A stretch of DNA of 64,000 bases from Nonomuraea montanisoli (GTDB lineage Bacteria; Actinomycetota; Actinomycetes; Streptosporangiales; Streptosporangiaceae): the NCBI RefSeq assembly GCF_013363975.1, contig NZ_JABWGN010000008.1, positions 310,001 through 374,000 on the forward strand. Reading direction: 5' to 3'. A program made the translations under genes and the position numbers. The notes below the pieces were generated by a model. It saw only the letters and a program-made list of their open reading frames with translations. It was not told the origin of the DNA and did not search any database. Of the stretch, positions 60,407 through 64,000 are shown one piece after another (the stretch's first letter is position 1; each line of letters starts with the position of its first letter).

Positions 60407-61236
60407 TGGAGGCCGGCCGCCGGAGCGTCTCCGGCTGGACCGTCGCCAACGTCGTGGTCGTGCTGTACGCGATGGTGCCGGTGCTGTGGATCGCGTCGCT
60501 GTCGTTCAAGGATCCCAGCACGTTCACCGACGGCTCGTTCATCCCGCGCAAGTGGACGCTCGGCAACTACGCCGGCATCTTCACCAACGCCGACTTCGTC
60601 CGCGGCCTGGTCAACTCCATCGGCATCGGGCTGATCTCGACATTCGTCGCGATCGTCTTCGGCACGATGGCCGCCTACGCCGTGGCCCGGCTCACCTTCC
60701 CGGGCAAGCGGCTGCTCATCGGCGTGTCGCTGCTGATCGCGATGTTCCCGCAGATCTCGCTGGTCAGCCCGCTGTTTCAGATCGAGCGGGCGCTCGGCCT
60801 GTTCAACACCTGGGCGGGGCTGATCCTGCCGTACATCACGTTCGCGCTGCCCCTGACGATCTACACGCTGTCGGCGTTCTTCCGGGAGATCCCGTGGGAG
60901 CTGGAGAAGGCCGCCAAGATGGACGGCGCGACGCCGTTCCAGGCGTTCTGGCAGGTCATCGTGCCGCTGGCGGCGCCCGGCATGGTGACGACCGCGATCC
61001 TCGCGTTCATCTTCTGCTGGAACGACTTCCTGTTCGCCATCTCCCTCACCTCCTCCGACGCGGCCCGGACGGCTCCGGCGACGATCTCCTTCTTCACCGG
61101 CAGCACCCAGTTCGAGGACCCGACGGGCTCCATCTCGGCGGCGGCCGTGGTCATCACCATCCCCATCGTGATCTTCGTGCTGTTCTTCCAGCGGCGGATC
61201 GTCGCCGGGCTCACCTCCGGGGCGGTGAAGGGATGA
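60406..61236 (+). CDS. sugB: Trehalose importer permease SugB
   Basis: 276 residues, six spans, with EAA loop WELEKAAKMDGATPFQAFWQVIVPLAAP and terminal FQRRIVAGLTSGAVKG, the standard end of MalG/SugB permeases. ATG at 60406 shares one base with the sugA stop (TGATG); a GTG at 60403 is an alternative. Pairs with SugA in the membrane channel. Confidence 0.92.
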   Translation: MEAGRRSVSGWTVANVVVVLYAMVPVLWIASLSFKDPSTFTDGSFIPRKWTLGNYAGIFTNADFVRGLVNSIGIGLISTFVAIVFGTMAAYAVARLTFPGKRLLIGVSLLIAMFPQISLVSPLFQIERALGLFNTWAGLILPYITFALPLTIYTLSAFFREIPWELEKAAKMDGATPFQAFWQVIVPLAAPGMVTTAILAFIFCWNDFLFAISLTSSDAARTAPATISFFTGSTQFEDPTGSISAAAVVITIPIVIFVLFFQRRIVAGLTSGAVKG

Positions 61237-61245
61237 CGTCACGCC

Positions 61246-62403
61246 ATGGCTGAGATCGTGCTCGACCACATCACCAAGAGGTACGCCGACGGGACCGTCG
61301 CCGTCGACGACTTCGACGTCCGCATCGCCGACCACGAGTTCGTGATCCTCGTCGGCCCGTCCGGCTGCGGCAAGTCCACCACCCTCAACATGATCGCGGG
61401 CCTGGAGGACATCACCGAGGGCGAGCTGCGCGTCGACGGCCGGCGCATGAACGAGAAGGCGCCGCGCGACCGCGACATGGCGATGGTCTTCCAGTCGTAC
61501 GCGCTGTACCCGCACATGACGGTCCGCGAGAACATCGCCTTCCCCCTCAAGCTGGCCAAGATGGGCCGGGAGGAGACACAGGAGCGGGTGGAGCGGGCCG
61601 CCGGGCTGCTCGACCTCGCCCCGTACCTCGACCGCAAGCCCGCCGCCCTGTCCGGCGGCCAGCGGCAGCGCGTGGCGATGGGCCGCGCCATCGTCCGCGA
61701 CCCCAAGGCGTTCCTCATGGACGAGCCGCTGTCCAACCTCGACGCCAAGCTGCGCGTGCAGATGCGCACCTCCATCTCCCGGCTGCAGAAGAGCCTCGGC
61801 ACCACCACCGTGTACGTCACCCACGACCAGACCGAGGCGATGACCCTCGGCGACCGGATCGTCATCATGCGGGCCGGGCTGATCCAGCAGATCGGGCCGC
61901 CGCAGGAGCTCTACGACCATCCGCGCAACCTGTTCGTGGCCGGCTTCATCGGCTCGCCGTCCATGAACGTCGTGCCCGCGCGGCTGGAGGAGGGCCTGCT
62001 ACGCACTCCCATCGGCGACATCCCGCTGCGCGGCCGGCTGGGCCGCGCCGCCGAGGGCCCGGACGTGCCGCGCGACGTCATCGCCGGCATCCGGCCGGAG
62101 TCCTTCGAGGACGCCTCCCTGGTGCACGACGCGGAGGAGGGCGGCACGTTCACCGGGACCGTGGACCTGCTGGAGTCGATGGGGCCGGAGAAGCTCGCCT
62201 ACTTCACCCTCGACACCGGCGCCGTCCGCTCGGAGCACCTGAGCGAGGCGGGCGGCGAGGAGGCGGGGGAGGAGTGCCGGCTCGTGGCGCAGCTCGACCC
62301 GAAGTCCGGGGCGCGCCGGGGGCAGCCGGTGCGGCTCTGGTACGACACGCAGGCCGTGCACCTGTTCCACCCGAAGACGGGCGAGAACCTCACCGAACGC
62401 TGA
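61246..62403 (+). CDS. sugC: Trehalose importer ATP-binding protein SugC
   Basis: 385 residues. Walker A GPSGCGKSTT, Q-loop FQSYALYPHMTVRENIAFPL, signature LSGGQRQRVAMGRAIVR, Walker B FLMDEPLSNLD and H-loop VTHDQTEAMTLGD, followed by the MalK-type OB regulatory domain (about 240-385). Sequence is very close to mycobacterial SugC (MAEIVLDHITKRYADG; IGSPSMNVVPARL). ATG start nine bases after the sugB stop. Confidence 0.95.
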   Translation: MAEIVLDHITKRYADGTVAVDDFDVRIADHEFVILVGPSGCGKSTTLNMIAGLEDITEGELRVDGRRMNEKAPRDRDMAMVFQSYALYPHMTVRENIAFPLKLAKMGREETQERVERAAGLLDLAPYLDRKPAALSGGQRQRVAMGRAIVRDPKAFLMDEPLSNLDAKLRVQMRTSISRLQKSLGTTTVYVTHDQTEAMTLGDRIVIMRAGLIQQIGPPQELYDHPRNLFVAGFIGSPSMNVVPARLEEGLLRTPIGDIPLRGRLGRAAEGPDVPRDVIAGIRPESFEDASLVHDAEEGGTFTGTVDLLESMGPEKLAYFTLDTGAVRSEHLSEAGGEEAGEECRLVAQLDPKSGARRGQPVRLWYDTQAVHLFHPKTGENLTER

Positions 62404-62415
62404 CCAGCTCGCAGA

Positions 62416-63060
62416 TCACGCGCGGGCGGCGAACCGGCGCGCCGAGACGACGCCGACGACCGGGGCGAGCAGCCACAGCAGCGGCACGCCTTCCACCAGC
62501 CAGGTCAGCCCCGCCGTGAGCAGCCAGAACACCCCCGCCACCAGGAGCGTCGCCGCCTGCACCCGCATCGCGGCCGCGTCCGTCCCCGGCCGCAGCACGT
62601 CGTCGCGCAGGATCGCCCGCAGCAGCGCCGCCTGCGCGAACAGCAGCGCCGCCACCGCCGCGGCGAACACGCAGACGGCCAGCGGGTTGGACACCGACTC
62701 GCCGATGAGCCCCGTGGCGTACGGCAGCAGCACGACGACGATGAGCAGCGGGACATGCCTGGCCATGATCCGCGGCGACACGCGGGTGACCAGGTCGAGG
62801 GTGCGGTGGTGCTCCCGCCAGACGCCCCACAGGATGAGGAACGCGATGACGAAGGCCAGCCACGTGGTCCAGTTGCCGCTCAGGAAGTCCCACAGCCGGG
62901 CGGCCATGACCAGGCGCGGCTCGTCGCCCTCGACCAGACCGGCGGGCGGGCGCCGGATCTCCACGACGAGCAGCGTCATGGCGATGGCGAACACGGCGTC
63001 GACGAACGCGCCGACCCGCTCGTGCGTCATCCCCGGCGCCACCCGCTCCGGCTCGCCCAT
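62416..63060 (-). CDS. TMEM175-family (DUF1211) membrane protein
   Basis: 214 residues, six spans. The first helix carries HERVGAFVDAVFAIAMTLLVVEI, the variant of the RxxxFSD signature of bacterial TMEM175 potassium channels (here FVD). Other spans: WLAFVIAFLILWGVWREHHR and HVPLLIVVVLLPYATGL. Bacterial members form tetrameric cation channels. ATG start with GGGGGTGAG. Convergent with sugC by 12 bp; no functional link is apparent. Confidence 0.88.
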   Translation of the reverse strand: MGEPERVAPGMTHERVGAFVDAVFAIAMTLLVVEIRRPPAGLVEGDEPRLVMAARLWDFLSGNWTTWLAFVIAFLILWGVWREHHRTLDLVTRVSPRIMARHVPLLIVVVLLPYATGLIGESVSNPLAVCVFAAAVAALLFAQAALLRAILRDDVLRPGTDAAAMRVQAATLLVAGVFWLLTAGLTWLVEGVPLLWLLAPVVGVVSARRFAARA

Positions 63061-63198
63061 CGGTCTCACCCCCGGTCACCGAGCGTAACCAGGGATCGCG
63101 CGGCGCCGACGCACACCGGGCACCACGCGGCGTGTCCGCCACGCCCGGGCGGGGGAGCCGCCGCTCGCGAGGGGTCGGGCACCCTCTAGAGTGCGGGC

Positions 63199-63978
63199 GT
63201 GATGTCGCAGACGTACCTCTCCCAGCTCTTCTCCCTGGACGGCAGGGTCGCCGTCGTGACCGGCGGCAGCTCCGGCATCGGCCGGGCCATCGCCGGGGCC
63301 CTCGCGCGCGCCGGGGCGAGCGTGGTGATCGTGGCGCGCCGTGAGCCGGAGCTGGCCGCCACGGTCGAGGAGCTGACCGGCGACGGCTGCCGCGCGGCGT
63401 GGGTCAGCGCGGACCTGAGCACGCGCGACGCCGTGCGGGCCGCGGCCGAGGAGGCGGCCGCCGTCTACGGGGAGCCCGATATCCTGGTCAACAGCGCCGG
63501 GATCAACCTGCGCCCGCCCATGGACGAGATGACCGACGACGTCTGGGACGTCACCATGGCGGTCAACCTGGAGGCGCCCCACCTGCTCGGCCGGCGGTTC
63601 GGCCCCGGCATGGCCGAGCGCGGCCACGGGCGGATCATCCACGTCAGCTCTCAGCAGGCCCACCGGGCGTTCGTGCAGAGCGGCGTTTACGGCGTCTCCA
63701 AGGGCGGACTGGAGTCGCTGGCCCGCTCGCAGGGCGAGGCGTGGTCCTCGCGCGGCGTCACCAGCAACACGCTCGTGCCCGGGTTCGTGATGACGCCGCT
63801 CAACGCGCGGCTGTCGTCCGACCCCGCGAAGGTGGCGGAGCTGGCCGCGCGCACCATGGTCGGCCGCAACGGGCTGGCCGAGGACTTCGCCGCGGCCGCG
63901 GTGTTCCTGGCCGGGCCCGGCTCCGCGTACGTCACCGGGCAGTCGATCTTCGTGGACGGTGGCCTGTCCGTCCACTGA
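63199..63978 (+). CDS. SDR-family oxidoreductase
   Basis: 259 residues. TGGSSGIGRAIAGALARAG, NSAGINLRPP, catalytic SSQQAHRAFVQSGVYGVSKGG (Ser, Tyr, Lys) and GFVMTPLNARL are all present, matching gluconate-5-dehydrogenase-like or 3-oxoacyl reductase-type SDRs. GTG start six bases after a TAGAGT -10 box, consistent with a leaderless transcript; an ATG follows at 63202. Its operon, if any, continues beyond the right edge. Confidence 0.9.
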   Translation: MMSQTYLSQLFSLDGRVAVVTGGSSGIGRAIAGALARAGASVVIVARREPELAATVEELTGDGCRAAWVSADLSTRDAVRAAAEEAAAVYGEPDILVNSAGINLRPPMDEMTDDVWDVTMAVNLEAPHLLGRRFGPGMAERGHGRIIHVSSQQAHRAFVQSGVYGVSKGGLESLARSQGEAWSSRGVTSNTLVPGFVMTPLNARLSSDPAKVAELAARTMVGRNGLAEDFAAAAVFLAGPGSAYVTGQSIFVDGGLSVH

Positions 63979-64000
63979 GGCCGGACGGTGTCACCGCCCG

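Overview
The window is chromosomal DNA from a very high-GC actinomycete. Third-codon positions are almost all G or C, GTG starts are common, several promoters look leaderless, and the gene set (RamB/isocitrate lyase, GpgS, FolP2, LpqY-SugABC, LCP protein, SigE-family sigma factor, Rv1733c-like protein) is actinobacterial. A zwf-edd-glk-eda Entner-Doudoroff cluster and a second, cysteine-free S4 protein suggest Streptosporangiaceae (Nonomuraea-like). That placement is inference. I see no prophage, transposon, CRISPR array, tRNA or rRNA.

Layout. 1-2 kb: a truncated GbsR/MarR regulator, then an HxlR regulator divergent from a quinone oxidoreductase. 2-11 kb: a Ser/Thr kinase, then glucose catabolism (eda, glk, edd, zwf on the minus strand) divergent from a ROK repressor, with a perfect 16-bp palindrome between. 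11-15 kb: a Pro/Thr-rich membrane protein, a 14-bp tandem repeat, an iron-box-controlled pair (DUF2470 protein and alternative S4), a voltage-gated channel and a deazaflavin-type oxidoreductase. 15-18 kb: TetR regulator and a two-gene ABC exporter. 18-26 kb: cytosolic subtilase, spermidine-synthase-like membrane protein, LCP protein, YpfJ-type metallopeptidase, LysR regulator. 26.6-33 kb: folP2, then a two-component system facing a secreted LolA/RseB-like protein and an ABC exporter. 33-37 kb: CsbD, EF-hand protein, YcnI-type copper protein with a membrane partner, and a rhamnogalacturonan-acetylesterase-like SGNH protein. 37-42 kb: ABC-2 exporter, alpha/beta hydrolase, siderophore-interacting protein behind a second iron box. 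42-49 kb: sigma/anti-sigma pair, isocitrate lyase with RamB, gpgS, acyl-CoA dehydrogenase. 49-53 kb: small secreted or membrane proteins of unknown role and a membrane-anchored Mrr-type nuclease. 53-58 kb: WYL regulator, DUF2264 protein, NAD(P)-binding protein plus SDR facing a MarR regulator. 58-64 kb: lpqY-sugA-sugB-sugC trehalose importer, a TMEM175-type protein and an SDR.

Regulation ties distant genes together. The same 15-bp LacI-type operator precedes the SGNH esterase (36.5 kb) and the DUF2264 gene (56.1 kb), which suggests a pectin/rhamnogalacturonan regulon. Two IdeR/DmdR-like iron boxes link the DUF2470/S4 pair (13.2 kb) and the siderophore-interacting protein (40.7 kb). At least five divergent regulator-target pairs carry a visible dyad operator. 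No single new defence or mobile system stands out. The most unusual proposals are an iron-controlled zinc-free S4, the split LacI regulon, and a hendecad coiled-coil tail on a GDDW-filter channel.
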